The notes: generated by a model not told the origin, from the sequence alone. Numbered from the stretch's first letter, positions 8,869 to 18,039 are shown. The stretch is DNA of 46,585 nucleotides from an uncultured Prevotellaceae bacterium (GCA_900318795.1 ONLU01000015.1:1-46585); one strand, 5' to 3'. A program made the numbers and translations.

Positions 8869-8914
8869 AAAGGAGCATACCTTAAGAACGTCCGTTCCTC
8901 TGGTACACTCCTTT
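8869..8914 (-). promoter_or_regulatory. Structured RNA hairpin in the leader of the RNase G gene
   Basis: On the minus strand AAAGGAGTGTACC pairs with GGTATGCTCCTTT (13 pairs, two of them G-T), enclosing a second stem GAACG/CGTTC. The RNase G start is 26 bases downstream. It is not followed by a clean T run, so a leader or processing element is more likely than a terminator. Autoregulation through a structured 5' leader is established for E. coli rne; here that is only inference. Confidence 0.6.
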
Positions 8915-8940
8915 CATTAACCTTTGACTGTCGTCAGAGC

Positions 8941-9030
8941 TTACTTGCTCTTATGACGATTCTTGCGCAGTCTCTTCTTACGCTTGTGAGTAGCCATCTT
9001 GTGGCCCTTCTTCTTTTTTCCGTTTGGCAT
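8941..9030 (-). CDS. 29-residue very basic protein, AURKAIP1/COX24-like (mS38-like)
   Basis: A 29-residue ORF, starting MPNGKKKKGHKM and ending RLRKNRHKSK, with 16 Lys or Arg residues. It lies 30 bases after the HU gene and before the RNase G gene. The basic KRKKRLRKNRHK core resembles the AURKAIP1/COX24 domain of mitochondrial small-subunit protein mS38, and short Bacteroidetes proteins carry that name (from memory). It is probably a tiny ribosome-associated protein. It is easily missed by gene callers because of its size. Confidence 0.75.
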   Translation of the reverse strand: MPNGKKKKGHKMATHKRKKRLRKNRHKSK

Positions 9031-9060
9031 AATCTTAAAATATTAATGTGAGTTATAATT

Positions 9061-9336
9061 TTACTTCATTCGCTCGACAAAGCTCTTTGCAGGCTTGAAA
9101 GAGGGAATGTCGTGTGCGTCAATAACCAATGTGGTGTTCTTCGAGATGTTACGTGCGGTCTTCTTGGCACGGTGCTTGATGGTAAATGTGCCGAAGCCAC
9201 GGAGGTAGACGTTCTCCTTATTGTCAGCCATACATGTGCGAATTTCACTCATAAAAGCCTCGACGGTGGCTGCAACGTCTTTTTTAGGAAGGCCCGTGGT
9301 TTCAACAATTTTGCTGATAATATCTGCTTTTGTCAT
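9061..9336 (-). CDS. HU/IHF-family DNA-binding protein
   Basis: A 91-residue nucleoid protein that bends DNA as a dimer. The start MTKADIISKIVETTG is typical of HU. The arm region shows RGFGTF and KKTARN, followed by IPSFKPAKSF. Length is the usual 90-92. The reading frame stays open upstream, but the ATG at 9336 is the right start because the extension is not conserved in character and runs through the promoter at 9384. It heads a run with the 29-residue basic protein and RNase G. Confidence 0.95.
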   Translation of the reverse strand: MTKADIISKIVETTGLPKKDVAATVEAFMSEIRTCMADNKENVYLRGFGTFTIKHRAKKTARNISKNTTLVIDAHDIPSFKPAKSFVERMK

Positions 9337-9383
9337 TGCTGTATTTTGTTTATTATTTGGTATAATGTTCACAATTTGGACTG

Positions 9384-9391
9384 CAAAGTTA
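9384..9391 (-). promoter_or_regulatory. -7 element (TAACTTTG) for the HU gene
   Basis: CAAAGTTA on plus, 48 bases upstream of the HU ATG, preceded on plus by GGACTG as at other promoters in this window. No clear -33 partner. Confidence 0.55.
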
Positions 9392-9453
9392 CTAATTTTC
9401 AACGTGATATGAAAATATTCTGAGCACTTTTTTCTAAAAAAATATATTTTTCG

Positions 9454-9461
9454 TATCTTTG
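9454..9461 (+). promoter_or_regulatory. -7 element (TATCTTTG) for pyruvate kinase
   Basis: TATCTTTG lies 26 bases before the start codon. The -33 region is A/T-rich without an exact TTG. Confidence 0.6.
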
Positions 9462-9487
9462 CACCACAAATTATATGCTTTTGTAAT

Positions 9488-10927
9488 ATGAAACAGACAA
9501 AAATAGTGGCCTCAGTAAGTGACAGACGTTGTGACAGCGACTTCATCCGACAGCTGTTCAATGCCGGAGTGAATGTGGTACGCATGAATACTGCCCATGC
9601 ATCCAAGGAAGGTATTATTAATATAATAAGGAACGTGCGCGAGGTAAGCAACCACATCGGCATCCTGATAGACACCAAGGGTCCCGAGGTGCGTACGACG
9701 GGATGTGAAGCGCCCATAGAGTACAAGACGGGCGACGTGGTGAAGATTTTCGGACGTCCCGAGATGGACACCACCCACGACATGATTAATCTGTCATACG
9801 AGAACTTTGCAGCCGATGTCTACGAAGGTTGCCATATCTTGTTTGACGATGGTGCCCTGGACATGCTGGTCATAGGCATCAACGGTCCGGCTGTGATTGC
9901 CCAGGTGCAGAACGACGGCGTGCTTGGCTCGCACAAGAGTGTCAATGTTCCGGGCGTACACATTGCTCTGCCGCCTTTGACGGACAAGGACCGCAAGAAC
10001 ATCATGCTGGCCATAGAGCAGGACATAGACTTCATCGCTCATTCCTTTGTTCGCTCGGCTGCCGATGTGCGTGCGGTACAGGCCATCCTGGACGCCTACA
10101 ATTCCGACATTAAGATTATCTCGAAGATTGAAAACCAGGAGGGTGTCGACAATATTGACGAAATCATAGACGCCTCCTATGGCATCATGATAGCTCGCGG
10201 TGACTTGGGTATTGAGGTTCCCATTGAACGTATTCCCGGCATTCAGCGGCAGATTATCCGTAAGTGCGTGCAGAAAAAGAAGCCCGTTATCGTGGCTACA
10301 CAGATGCTGCACTCCATGATTCAGAATCCGCGTCCTACCCGGGCGGAGGTGACTGACATTGCCAATGCCATCTACTATCGTACGGACGCCTTGATGCTGT
10401 CTGGTGAGACGGCGTCAGGAAAGTATCCCGTCGAGGCCGTCCGGACCATGGCTGCTATTGCCGAGCAGGCTGAGCACGACCAGTTCAGTCAGGCCAATAT
10501 AGAACTGCCTTTGTCGGAAAACTGCGACATCCGCGAGTTCATGGCCCATTCAGCTATTGAGGCAACAGAGCGTTTGGGTGTCAAACTGATTATCACAGAC
10601 TCCAGCACGGGTGACACAGCCCGCAATCTGGCAGCCTTCCGAGGACCTAATCCTGTGTTGGCCATCTGCTATCATGACAAGCTACAGCGTCTGCTCAACC
10701 TGTCGTATGGTGTCATTCCTGTCTACCAGAAAGAGCACATCGGCTCGGAGAAGCTGTTCCTTGCCGCTGTGCGTATGTTACGTCAGAAAGGCTATGTAGA
10801 GCTGGATGACAAGATAGCCTATCTGAGTGGCAATGTGGGAGCTGGAGGCGGAACGAAGTTCCTGGAAGTGAATACCGTCAAAGAGGTGTTTGAACAGAAC
10901 TATCAGTTCCACTTACCGAAAGTGTAG
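9488..10927 (+). CDS. pyk: Pyruvate kinase
   Basis: A 479-residue glycolytic enzyme converting phosphoenolpyruvate and ADP to pyruvate and ATP. The signature IISKIENQEGV carries the catalytic Lys. MIARGDLGIEVP and ATQMLHSMIQNPRPTRAE are diagnostic, as is the SGETASGKYP loop. A barrel with inserted B domain and a C-terminal allosteric domain are all present at normal length. It is divergent from the HU gene and monocistronic, with its own -7 element and a terminator at 10944-10980. Confidence 0.96.
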   Translation: MKQTKIVASVSDRRCDSDFIRQLFNAGVNVVRMNTAHASKEGIINIIRNVREVSNHIGILIDTKGPEVRTTGCEAPIEYKTGDVVKIFGRPEMDTTHDMINLSYENFAADVYEGCHILFDDGALDMLVIGINGPAVIAQVQNDGVLGSHKSVNVPGVHIALPPLTDKDRKNIMLAIEQDIDFIAHSFVRSAADVRAVQAILDAYNSDIKIISKIENQEGVDNIDEIIDASYGIMIARGDLGIEVPIERIPGIQRQIIRKCVQKKKPVIVATQMLHSMIQNPRPTRAEVTDIANAIYYRTDALMLSGETASGKYPVEAVRTMAAIAEQAEHDQFSQANIELPLSENCDIREFMAHSAIEATERLGVKLIITDSSTGDTARNLAAFRGPNPVLAICYHDKLQRLLNLSYGVIPVYQKEHIGSEKLFLAAVRMLRQKGYVELDDKIAYLSGNVGAGGGTKFLEVNTVKEVFEQNYQFHLPKV

Positions 10928-10943
10928 GGTCTTAAAAAAATAA

Positions 10944-10980
10944 AAAAAAGAGTGAGTTGGGAGAATTCTCACTTTTTTTC
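10944..10980 (+). terminator. Rho-independent terminator of pyk
   Basis: AGTGAG (10951-10956) pairs with CTCACT, with an A-rich lead-in and a T run to about 10979. The lepA -7 element follows directly at 10983. Confidence 0.8.
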
Positions 10981-10982
10981 AT

Positions 10983-10990
10983 TATCTTTG
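10983..10990 (+). promoter_or_regulatory. -7 element (TATCTTTG) for lepA
   Basis: TATCTTTG lies 25 bases before the lepA ATG at 11016. A TTG at 10957-10959 is 23 bases upstream, slightly longer spacing than usual and inside the pyk terminator loop. Confidence 0.6.
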
Positions 10991-11015
10991 CACAAAATTG
11001 TGCATAAACGAAATA

Positions 11016-12797
11016 ATGGACCATATAAGAAACTTTTGCATCATTGCGCATATTGACCATGGTAAGTCAACCTTGGCCGACCGTTTGTTGGAATATACCA
11101 AGACCATTCAGGTGACGGAGGGCCAGATGCTTGACGACATGGATCTGGAGCGTGAACGTGGCATAACGATTAAGAGCCATGCTATCCAGATGGAATATAT
11201 GTACAAGGGTGAGAAATACATACTGAATCTGATTGACACTCCGGGACATGTCGACTTCTCCTATGAGGTCAGCCGTTCCATAGCAGCCTGCGAGGGAGCC
11301 TTGCTGGTAGTCGATGCTACACAGGGCGTTCAGGCTCAGACCATATCTAACCTGTATCTGGCTATTGACAACGACCTGGAAATCATTCCGGTCATCAATA
11401 AAATTGATATGCCCTCGGCAATGCCAGACGAGGTGGAGGACGAAATCGTGGACTTGATAGGCTGTGACCCCGAGGACATTATCCGTGCATCAGGTAAGAC
11501 GGGCGAAGGCGTTGAGGACATCTTGAATGCGGTGGTAGAGCGTATCCCGCATCCCACAGGTGATGAACAGGCGCCCCTTCAGGCTCTGATTTTCGACTCG
11601 GTGTTCAATTCGTTCCGAGGCATCATTGCCTATTTCAAGATTGTCAACGGTGTCATCCGACCTGGCGACAAGGTGAAATTCTTCAATACCGGAATGGAGT
11701 ACGATGCGGACGAGGTGGGTGTACTCAAGATGGACATGATACCCCGCAAGGAACTCCGTACGGGCGAGGTGGGCTATATCATATCCGGCATCAAGAATGC
11801 CAAGGAAGTGAAGGTGGGAGATACCATTACCCATATAGACCGCCCATGCGAGAAAGCCATTGAAGGCTTCCAGGAAGTCAAACCGATGGTGTTTGCCGGC
11901 GTCTATCCCATAGATCCTACGGACTATGAGAACCTGCGTGCGTCGTTGGAGAAACTGCAGTTGAACGATGCCTCGCTGACCTTCGTGCCGGAAACTTCTG
12001 TGGCATTGGGATTCGGATTCCGTTGCGGATTCCTGGGACTGCTCCACATGGAGATTGTGCAGGAACGTCTGGACCGTGAGTTCGACATGGATGTGATAAC
12101 CACCGTCCCCAACGTTACCTACATGTGCTATACCAAACAGCACGAGGAAAAAGAGGTGCACAACCCGTCAGGACTGCCTGACCTGACAATGATAGACCAT
12201 ATTGAGGAACCATATATCAAGGCCAGCATCATTACGGCCGCAGACTATATTGGTCCCATCATGACACTCTGCCTTGACAAGCGCGGAGAACTGATAGACC
12301 AGCAATATGTTTCCGGCGGACGTGTGGAACTTCGTTTCATGCTGCCACTGGGCGAAATCGTGATTGACTTCTATGACAAGTTGAAGAGTATCTCTAAAGG
12401 ATATGCCTCTTTTGACTATCACATCGATTCGTTCCGCCCGTCCAAACTGGTCAAGTTGGACATCCTGCTCAATGGTGAGCCGGTCGATGCACTTTCCACG
12501 CTGACCCATCAGGATAATGCGGTATCGTTTGGACGGCGTATGTGCGAGAAACTGAAGGAACTCATCCCGCGCCAGCAATTCGACATTGCTATTCAGGCTG
12601 CCATCGGGGCCAAGATTATTGCCCGCGAGACCGTCAAACAGGTACGTAAGGATGTTACTGCCAAGTGCTATGGCGGTGATGTGTCGCGAAAGCGCAAGCT
12701 ACTGGAGAAGCAGAAGCGCGGAAAGAAGCGCATGAAGCAAATCGGCAATGTGGAGGTGCCTCAGAAGGCTTTCCTTGCTGTGCTTAAACTGGACTAA
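11016..12797 (+). CDS. lepA: Elongation factor 4 (LepA)
   Basis: A 593-residue ribosome-dependent translational GTPase. The P-loop [14 protein letters not shown] and NKID motifs are at the N-terminus, followed by EF-G-like domains and the LepA-specific C-terminal domain ending in [14 protein letters not shown] chose the ATG at 11016 ([12 protein letters not shown]) because the in-frame TTG at 10998 sits at the expected transcription start of the -7 element at 10983-10990. It is followed after 28 bases by a Crp-like regulator, probably in the same transcript. Confidence 0.96.
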   Translation: MDHIRNFCIIAHIDHGKSTLADRLLEYTKTIQVTEGQMLDDMDLERERGITIKSHAIQMEYMYKGEKYILNLIDTPGHVDFSYEVSRSIAACEGALLVVDATQGVQAQTISNLYLAIDNDLEIIPVINKIDMPSAMPDEVEDEIVDLIGCDPEDIIRASGKTGEGVEDILNAVVERIPHPTGDEQAPLQALIFDSVFNSFRGIIAYFKIVNGVIRPGDKVKFFNTGMEYDADEVGVLKMDMIPRKELRTGEVGYIISGIKNAKEVKVGDTITHIDRPCEKAIEGFQEVKPMVFAGVYPIDPTDYENLRASLEKLQLNDASLTFVPETSVALGFGFRCGFLGLLHMEIVQERLDREFDMDVITTVPNVTYMCYTKQHEEKEVHNPSGLPDLTMIDHIEEPYIKASIITAADYIGPIMTLCLDKRGELIDQQYVSGGRVELRFMLPLGEIVIDFYDKLKSISKGYASFDYHIDSFRPSKLVKLDILLNGEPVDALSTLTHQDNAVSFGRRMCEKLKELIPRQQFDIAIQAAIGAKIIARETVKQVRKDVTAKCYGGDVSRKRKLLEKQKRGKKRMKQIGNVEVPQKAFLAVLKLD

Positions 12798-12825
12798 TAA
12801 GACAACAAAAAGATATAAAAGACCT

Positions 12826-13428
12826 ATGACTACTATCGGACTGACGACACGCGATGTGGCCCGCGAACTGGCCCGGCGCTACAGCACCATGACCCACGAG
12901 GAACTTGACGTGCTGGAGAGCATTTTGATACCCAGGAAGTACCAAAAAGGTGAACTGCTGCTGAAAGAAGGCGAAATATGCAGTGGTATCTTCTGGGTTG
13001 CTAAGGGATTGGTACGCCAATTCTATTACAAGAACGAAAAGGAACTGACTGAATACATGGCCACCGAGAATACGATTGTGATGAGTATTGAAAGTCTTTT
13101 CCGCGAGGAACCAAGCCATCAGCAAATACAGGCTATCGAGCCGACCATCATCTTTGAGTTGCCGAAGGCCGCCCTGGAGCGTGAAGCAGTCCGTAATGTA
13201 AACATACAGATGCTCTATCGTAAGATTCTCGAAGAGTCTCTCATCATCTCGCAGGTACATGCTGACATGTTGCGCTTCGAGTCTGCACAGGAACGTTATG
13301 CCAAACTGGTAAAGCGCTCTCCGCAGCTGGTGCTCCGTGCTCCGCTGGTCTATATAGCGAGCTACCTCCAGATGACTCCGGAGACCTTGAGTCGTGTCAG
13401 AACCTCGGCCTTGATGGCGAAAGACTGA
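12826..13428 (+). CDS. Crp/Fnr-family transcriptional regulator
   Basis: A 200-residue protein with an N-terminal cyclic-nucleotide-binding-like beta roll (KGELLLKEGEICSGIFWVAKGLVRQFY) and a short C-terminal helix-turn-helix (YIASYLQMTPETLSRVR). No Fe-S cysteine cluster is visible, and the family phosphate-binding arginine pattern is degenerate, as usual in Bacteroidetes members, so the effector is unknown. The frame is open upstream into lepA, but the ATG at 12826 gives the family's normal length. It converges on ispE with only 9 bases between the stop codons and no obvious terminator. Confidence 0.88.
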   Translation: MTTIGLTTRDVARELARRYSTMTHEELDVLESILIPRKYQKGELLLKEGEICSGIFWVAKGLVRQFYYKNEKELTEYMATENTIVMSIESLFREEPSHQQIQAIEPTIIFELPKAALEREAVRNVNIQMLYRKILEESLIISQVHADMLRFESAQERYAKLVKRSPQLVLRAPLVYIASYLQMTPETLSRVRTSALMAKD

Positions 13429-13437
13429 CGGTGGAAA

Positions 13438-14271
13438 TTAGAGTAACGTTTCGAATGTAAACATATTCGGAAATTCCTGACAAAGACGGTTGGGAGTTTC
13501 CTTGAACAGTCCGAAAAGGGCGCTGCCTGAGCCAGACATGGCTGCATAGGTGGCGCCCATGTCATATAGCCGCTCTTTGACTGCTCCGATTTCTGGATGG
13601 AGAGCAAAGACGCTTTCCTCAAAGTCGTTAGTAAGCCCGTCGCGCCAAGTTTCTACAGCCTGACTCACCACCTCGCGGCAGTTCCGCTCAGGATAGTGGG
13701 GATGAATGTGGGAGAAAGCCTCTTTCGTTGGGACGGGAATGTCCGGGCGGACTATGCCGATGTGCCATCCTGTTAAGTCCAGACAGATAGGTGTCATGCG
13801 CTCGCCGATGCCCTCTGCATAGCAGGGCGTGCTCTTGATGAAGAATGCACAGTCGGCACCCAGCCTGGCTGCATAGGCAATCATCTGCTCGTCGGTCAAA
13901 TTCAGTTGGAACGACTCGTTCAGCAGGCGTATCATGTAGGCACAGTCGCTTGAACCGCCACCCATGCCAGCCTGAGAGGGTATTCCTTTCCATAGATGTG
14001 TGTGGATGCGGGGCAGGGTAGGGAAGTCTGCTTTCAGCAGTTGGTAGGCTCTGACCACCAGATTGCGCTGTTCGTCACCCTCAATAATCATGTTGGTCAC
14101 TTTCAAGTCGCAGTCGAACGCTGACGGGAACTCCCTATCCATCAACTGTATTTCCAGTACGTCTTTGATGGGTACTGGATAGAATACAGTCTCAAGATTA
14201 TGGTATCCGTCTGGACGTTTTTCCACCACGTTCAAACCGAGGTTGACTTTTGCAATAGGAAACGCAATCAT
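13438..14271 (-). CDS. ispE: 4-diphosphocytidyl-2-C-methyl-D-erythritol kinase
   Basis: A 277-residue GHMP kinase of the non-mevalonate (MEP) isoprenoid pathway, phosphorylating CDP-methylerythritol. The substrate segment FPIAKVNLGLNV is at the N-terminus and the ATP loop is PSQAGMGGGSSD. It is the last gene of the pheS-thiE-prs-tlpA-ispE run, 27 bases after tlpA. MenA and UbiE/MenG in this window use isoprenoid-derived quinones, but there is no direct operon link. Confidence 0.94.
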   Translation of the reverse strand: MIAFPIAKVNLGLNVVEKRPDGYHNLETVFYPVPIKDVLEIQLMDREFPSAFDCDLKVTNMIIEGDEQRNLVVRAYQLLKADFPTLPRIHTHLWKGIPSQAGMGGGSSDCAYMIRLLNESFQLNLTDEQMIAYAARLGADCAFFIKSTPCYAEGIGERMTPICLDLTGWHIGIVRPDIPVPTKEAFSHIHPHYPERNCREVVSQAVETWRDGLTNDFEESVFALHPEIGAVKERLYDMGATYAAMSGSGSALFGLFKETPNRLCQEFPNMFTFETLL

Positions 14272-14298
14272 GGCTAAGCCTCACATAGATGCTCCTGT

Positions 14299-15396
14299 CT
14301 ATTTCTGGACAAGAGACTGGATATACTGCTGAAGCGTTTCGCCACGCAAGCCGCGACGAAGGATTTTACCTTGTTGGTCTACAACAATCGTGTGGGGTAT
14401 GGAGGTTATGTTGAAGTACAGGGCAATCTCGTTCTCCCATCCCTTCAGGTCGCTCATCTGCGGCCAGGTGATGCCCATGGCCTCGGTAGCGTTCAGCCAG
14501 GCGTCGCGCTCGTTGTCCAGCGAGATGCCGATGATGCCCAGGCCCTGAGGCTGATACTGCTTGTACAATTCAATCATGAAGGGCATTTCCTGACGACATG
14601 GACCACACCACGATGCCCAGAAGTCGATGACGGTCACCTTGTTCTTCTTCACTTCATCCATCAGACTGACCTTTGTTCCGTCAGGAGCCTGCTGTGTGAA
14701 GTCGGTAATGGTAGACCCCTCAGCCGTCTTGGCAGCTGTAGCAAGCGTCTGCTGCATGTGCTGGATGGCAGGGCGCTGGCGCATCTCAGCGGGAAGTTTC
14801 TCAATGAGGCGTGTGCGCTGTTCGTTGTCTATCAGTTCCTCTGGGTAGTAGGTCAGGAGGAAATAGCCGAATTCGTTGTCGATATTCTTTTCCGTCCGTT
14901 TGATAATCATGTTGGCAAAGCGCTTGTTCAGACGGTCAATCTTCTCCATGCCCTGCTTCTGTTCCTCTTCCGTGCAGTTGCCGCCATAGATGTGCTCGGC
15001 TATCTTGTTGATTTCCTTGCCGATGACCATCACGGAGTCGTTGAGCTCCTGCCACTGGTCGTTGCAGAGAGTACCGCTGACGCGTGAAGCACCCGGCTCT
15101 TCGGTCAGGTGGACACTGATAGTGCCTGGTTCGATAAAGAAGGGAGCGTTGATTTCGTTGCGCTTGGCACTGTATATCATCCACAACGAGGTGGAATCGG
15201 CCTCACCGCTCAGCGAGAAACGTCCGTCCTTGACAATCAGCGTGTCGTGAGGTACACCCGTCTCCAAGTCATGGGTCAGAAACAGCGTGTCGCCGTCTTC
15301 CAGTCCCTTGACATCGCCAGTGAGCTTGTAACTGTTTGAGTGACAAGCTGTCAGCAGTACGGCACTAAATAATATACTGGTCAGAGATGCTTTCAT
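14299..15396 (-). CDS. DUF4369-TlpA lipoprotein thiol:disulfide oxidoreductase
   Basis: A 365-residue lipoprotein. The signal peptide ends in the lipobox LLTAC with Cys18. A DUF4369 domain follows (about residues 25-120), then a linker, and a TlpA/AhpC-type thioredoxin domain with WCGPC at Cys264 and Cys267. It probably acts in the periplasm on disulfides or as a peroxidase-like enzyme. The frame is open further upstream, but only the ATG at 15396 gives a signal peptide. That start overlaps the end of prs by 32 bases in another frame, suggesting translational coupling. Confidence 0.9.
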   Translation of the reverse strand: MKASLTSILFSAVLLTACHSNSYKLTGDVKGLEDGDTLFLTHDLETGVPHDTLIVKDGRFSLSGEADSTSLWMIYSAKRNEINAPFFIEPGTISVHLTEEPGASRVSGTLCNDQWQELNDSVMVIGKEINKIAEHIYGGNCTEEEQKQGMEKIDRLNKRFANMIIKRTEKNIDNEFGYFLLTYYPEELIDNEQRTRLIEKLPAEMRQRPAIQHMQQTLATAAKTAEGSTITDFTQQAPDGTKVSLMDEVKKNKVTVIDFWASWCGPCRQEMPFMIELYKQYQPQGLGIIGISLDNERDAWLNATEAMGITWPQMSDLKGWENEIALYFNITSIPHTIVVDQQGKILRRGLRGETLQQYIQSLVQK

Positions 15397-16300
15397 TGTT
15401 GATGACTCTACGGATGGTTTCTGCGAAAAGGTCTGCCACGCTGAGCTGCTTGACTTTGGCGCAGCGCTGGGTGTAGGGTATAGAATCTGTGAAGACAATC
15501 TCTTCGAGGGCAGACTCCTGTACTCGGTCGCTGGCAGGACCGCTCATCACACAATGTGAGGCACAGGCCCTGACGGTCTTGGCACCGGCAGCCTTCATGA
15601 TGTCGGCAGCCTTGGTGATGGTTCCTGCTGTGTCTACCATATCGTCAATGATGACCACATTCTTGCCTTCTACGTCGCCGATAATCTGCATCGATGCTAC
15701 CACGTTGGCACGGGCACGGGTCTTATTGCACAGCACCAGGGGGCATCCCAGGAACTTGGCATAGGTGTTGGCACGCTTGGAACCGCCTACGTCTGGCGAT
15801 GCGATGACCAGGTTCTCAAGCTGGAGGCTCTTCAGGTAGGGCAGGATGACATTCGAGGCATAGAGATGGTCGACGGGAACATTGAAGAATCCCTGTATCT
15901 GGTCTGCATGGAGATCCATGGTGATGACACGATTGACACCTGCGGCAGAGAGCAGGTCGGCTACAAGTTTGGCACCGATAGACACACGGGGCTTGTCCTT
16001 CCTGTCCTGTCGTGCCCAGCCGAAGTAGGGGATTACCGCATTGATGGTACGGGCAGAGGCACGCTTGGCGGCATCAATCATCAGCAACAGTTCCATCAGA
16101 TTGTCGCTGTTGGGGAATGTGCTCTGAACGAGGAAGATGTCGCGTCCACGAATACTCTCCTCGTAGGATACCGCAAACTCGCCGTCCGAGAACTTGGTGA
16201 TAAGCAGTTCGCCGAGCGGACAACCCAGACTTTGGCAGATTTTCTCTGCGAGGTACTTTGTGGCTGTACCTGAAAAAACCATGTAGTTTTTGTTAGACAT
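15365..16300 (-). CDS. prs: Ribose-phosphate pyrophosphokinase
   Basis: A 311-residue PRPP synthetase, supplying phosphoribosyl pyrophosphate to purine, pyrimidine, histidine and NAD synthesis. The N-terminal ITKFSDGEF, the signature DLHADQIQGFF, and the PRPP-binding VIIDDMVDTAGT are intact. Length is normal. It follows the thiE-like gene by 4 bases. purM, purC and pyrF also lie in this window but in other transcription units. Confidence 0.96.
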   Translation of the reverse strand: MSNKNYMVFSGTATKYLAEKICQSLGCPLGELLITKFSDGEFAVSYEESIRGRDIFLVQSTFPNSDNLMELLLMIDAAKRASARTINAVIPYFGWARQDRKDKPRVSIGAKLVADLLSAAGVNRVITMDLHADQIQGFFNVPVDHLYASNVILPYLKSLQLENLVIASPDVGGSKRANTYAKFLGCPLVLCNKTRARANVVASMQIIGDVEGKNVVIIDDMVDTAGTITKAADIMKAAGAKTVRACASHCVMSGPASDRVQESALEEIVFTDSIPYTQRCAKVKQLSVADLFAETIRRVINNESISDQYII

Positions 16301-16304
16301 ATTA

Positions 16305-16913
16305 TTATCCTATAACTTTACGAAGTTTCTTGAAGTGGTCAATGAGTTCCTGATAGTCGAGCTCCTGGTGTATGTTGAACCGGTTCCAAAGGTCGCCGCT
16401 GATGACAACGCCTCCGAAACCAAGGTCCTTGGCTATACGGACTGTATCGATGTTCATGCCGCCCAAGGCATAGACGTGCCGGTCGATGAGGCCCCGATGA
16501 GAGGCTTCTTTCAGTTCTGCCTCGGTGAATGAGGCGGTCTTGTCGAGTTCCGTTTGGCTGTTGAAGATGTATTTGAGAAATACATAGTCTGCATTCTTCT
16601 TGGCTTCCTTGAGGTCTTCCAGATGGGTACACGTACGGCTGATGTGGCCGCGATAGCCTCTTGGAGCCGGTGTGGTAGCATCGTCAATATGGATACCCCG
16701 CAACTTGTACTCTTCTTTCAGGTAGAAATTGCCGTGTACGGTAATCTTGCTGCAGATGTCATCGGCAAGCAATGTGAGAAGACGCTCGGAGTACATGGGC
16801 GATGAGCCCGGCTTGAACAGGTGCAAGGCGTCCAGTCCTTCGTCAAAGAGGGAAGCAATGATCTTGTCTTCCTCGACGAAGAACGTGGGTTGTGTCATGA
16901 CTACGAGTTTCAT
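16305..16913 (-). CDS. Thiamine phosphate synthase/TenI-like protein
   Basis: A 202-residue small TIM barrel of the ThiE/TenI superfamily. It shows HLFKPG near residue 31, the strand HGNFYL, GIHIDD, and the closing phosphate-binding turns ALGGMN and GFGGVVISGDLW. The key ThiE catalytic and pyrophosphate residues are only partly recognisable. It may be a true ThiE, a TenI-type paralogue or an enzyme of unknown substrate. It is wedged between pheS (6 bases) and prs (4 bases) and away from other thiamine genes. Confidence 0.75.
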   Translation of the reverse strand: MKLVVMTQPTFFVEEDKIIASLFDEGLDALHLFKPGSSPMYSERLLTLLADDICSKITVHGNFYLKEEYKLRGIHIDDATTPAPRGYRGHISRTCTHLEDLKEAKKNADYVFLKYIFNSQTELDKTASFTEAELKEASHRGLIDRHVYALGGMNIDTVRIAKDLGFGGVVISGDLWNRFNIHQELDYQELIDHFKKLRKVIG

Positions 16914-16919
16914 GCCGCT

Positions 16920-17978
16920 TTAGTTTGCTGATTCGAATTCTTTGAGGAAGCGGACGTCGTTCTCCGAGAACATGCGGAGGTCTGAGACGCGATACTTCAG
17001 GTTGGTGATGCGCTCCACGCCCATACCGAAGGCGTAGCCGCTGTATATCTTCGAGTCAATGCCGCATTGCTCCAGCACGTTGGGGTCTACCATACCGCAG
17101 CCCAGAATCTCTACCCAGCCGGTATGCTTGCAGAAGCCGCAGCCTTCGCCGCCGCAGATGAAGCATGATATGTCCATCTCTGCCGAGGGTTCCGTGAAGG
17201 GGAAGTAGCTGGGGCGCAGGCGGATTTGTGTGTCGGCTCCGAACATTTCGCGGGCAAACGACAGCAGCACCTGCTTCAGGTCTGTGAACGATACGTTCTT
17301 GTCGATATAGAGTCCTTCCACCTGATGGAAGAAACAGTGAGCGCGGGCGGTGATGGCCTCGTTGCGGTAGACACGTCCCGGGCAGATGACACGGATGGGG
17401 GCAGTCAGTTTGCCGTCCTCGGTGTGCATATTCTCCATGACGCGGGCCTGAACGCTCGATGTGTGCGAACGCAGCAGGATGTTCTTGGTGACATCGTTAG
17501 GGTGCTGACTGACAAAGAAGGTGTCCTGCATGTCGCGGGCAGGATGGTCTGCTGCAAAGTTCATCTTGGTGAACACATGCAGGTCGTCCTCCACCTCAGG
17601 ACCGTCTGCCAGCACAAAGCCCATGCGTGAGAAGATGTCTATAATCTCGTTCGTAACGATGGTCAGCGGATGGCGTGTGCCCAGCTGAACGGGGTAGGGG
17701 GTACGTGTCAGGTCTATGGCGTCGTTGCCAGTTTCCTGCGTAGCACATTCCTCGCGCAACTGGTTGATGCGCTCTGTGGCCAGCGTCTTCAGCTCGTTGA
17801 TTTTCATGCCGACAGTCTTCTTCTGGTCGGCGGCTACGTTACGGAAATCGTTCATGAGGGCTGTAATCTCGCCCTTCTTGCTCAGATATTTCAGGCGCAG
17901 CTGCTCGACTTCCTCGGCATTCCGTGCGCTTAGGGTTTGTACTTCTTTCAGAAGTTCGTCAATCTTGTCAAGTATCAT
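16920..17978 (-). CDS. pheS: Phenylalanine-tRNA ligase alpha subunit
   Basis: A 352-residue class II synthetase subunit charging tRNA(Phe) together with PheT, which is not in this window. A coiled coil occupies residues 1-85. The catalytic core shows HPLTIV, the motif-2 region FHQVEGLYID and the motif-3 GYAFGMGVERI. The start at 17978 follows a strong promoter at 18007-18037. It heads the run that ends at ispE. Confidence 0.96.
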   Translation of the reverse strand: MILDKIDELLKEVQTLSARNAEEVEQLRLKYLSKKGEITALMNDFRNVAADQKKTVGMKINELKTLATERINQLREECATQETGNDAIDLTRTPYPVQLGTRHPLTIVTNEIIDIFSRMGFVLADGPEVEDDLHVFTKMNFAADHPARDMQDTFFVSQHPNDVTKNILLRSHTSSVQARVMENMHTEDGKLTAPIRVICPGRVYRNEAITARAHCFFHQVEGLYIDKNVSFTDLKQVLLSFAREMFGADTQIRLRPSYFPFTEPSAEMDISCFICGGEGCGFCKHTGWVEILGCGMVDPNVLEQCGIDSKIYSGYAFGMGVERITNLKYRVSDLRMFSENDVRFLKEFESAN

Positions 17979-18006
17979 AATCTAATATAGAATTCTATTT
18001 TGACTG

Positions 18007-18037
18007 CAAAGGTACTGCAAACCGAGCGAAAAACCAA
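18007..18037 (-). promoter_or_regulatory. pheS operon promoter (-33 TTG, -7 TACCTTTG)
   Basis: On plus, CAAAGGTA (18007-18014) and CAA (18035-18037) are 20 bases apart. The block is nearly the same as the prfA promoter: GACTGCAAAGGTAC, 8 variable bases, then GAGCGAAAAACCAAA. Confidence 0.8.
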
Positions 18038-18039
18038 AT

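Noticed and set aside
9337-9783. HU extended upstream to 240 residues
   Set aside because: The extension passes through the HU promoter and opposite pyk; 91 residues is the normal HU length.
10998-11015. TTG start adding six residues to LepA
   Set aside because: It lies at the expected transcription start of the -7 element at 10983-10990; the ATG at 11016 matches the LepA family start.
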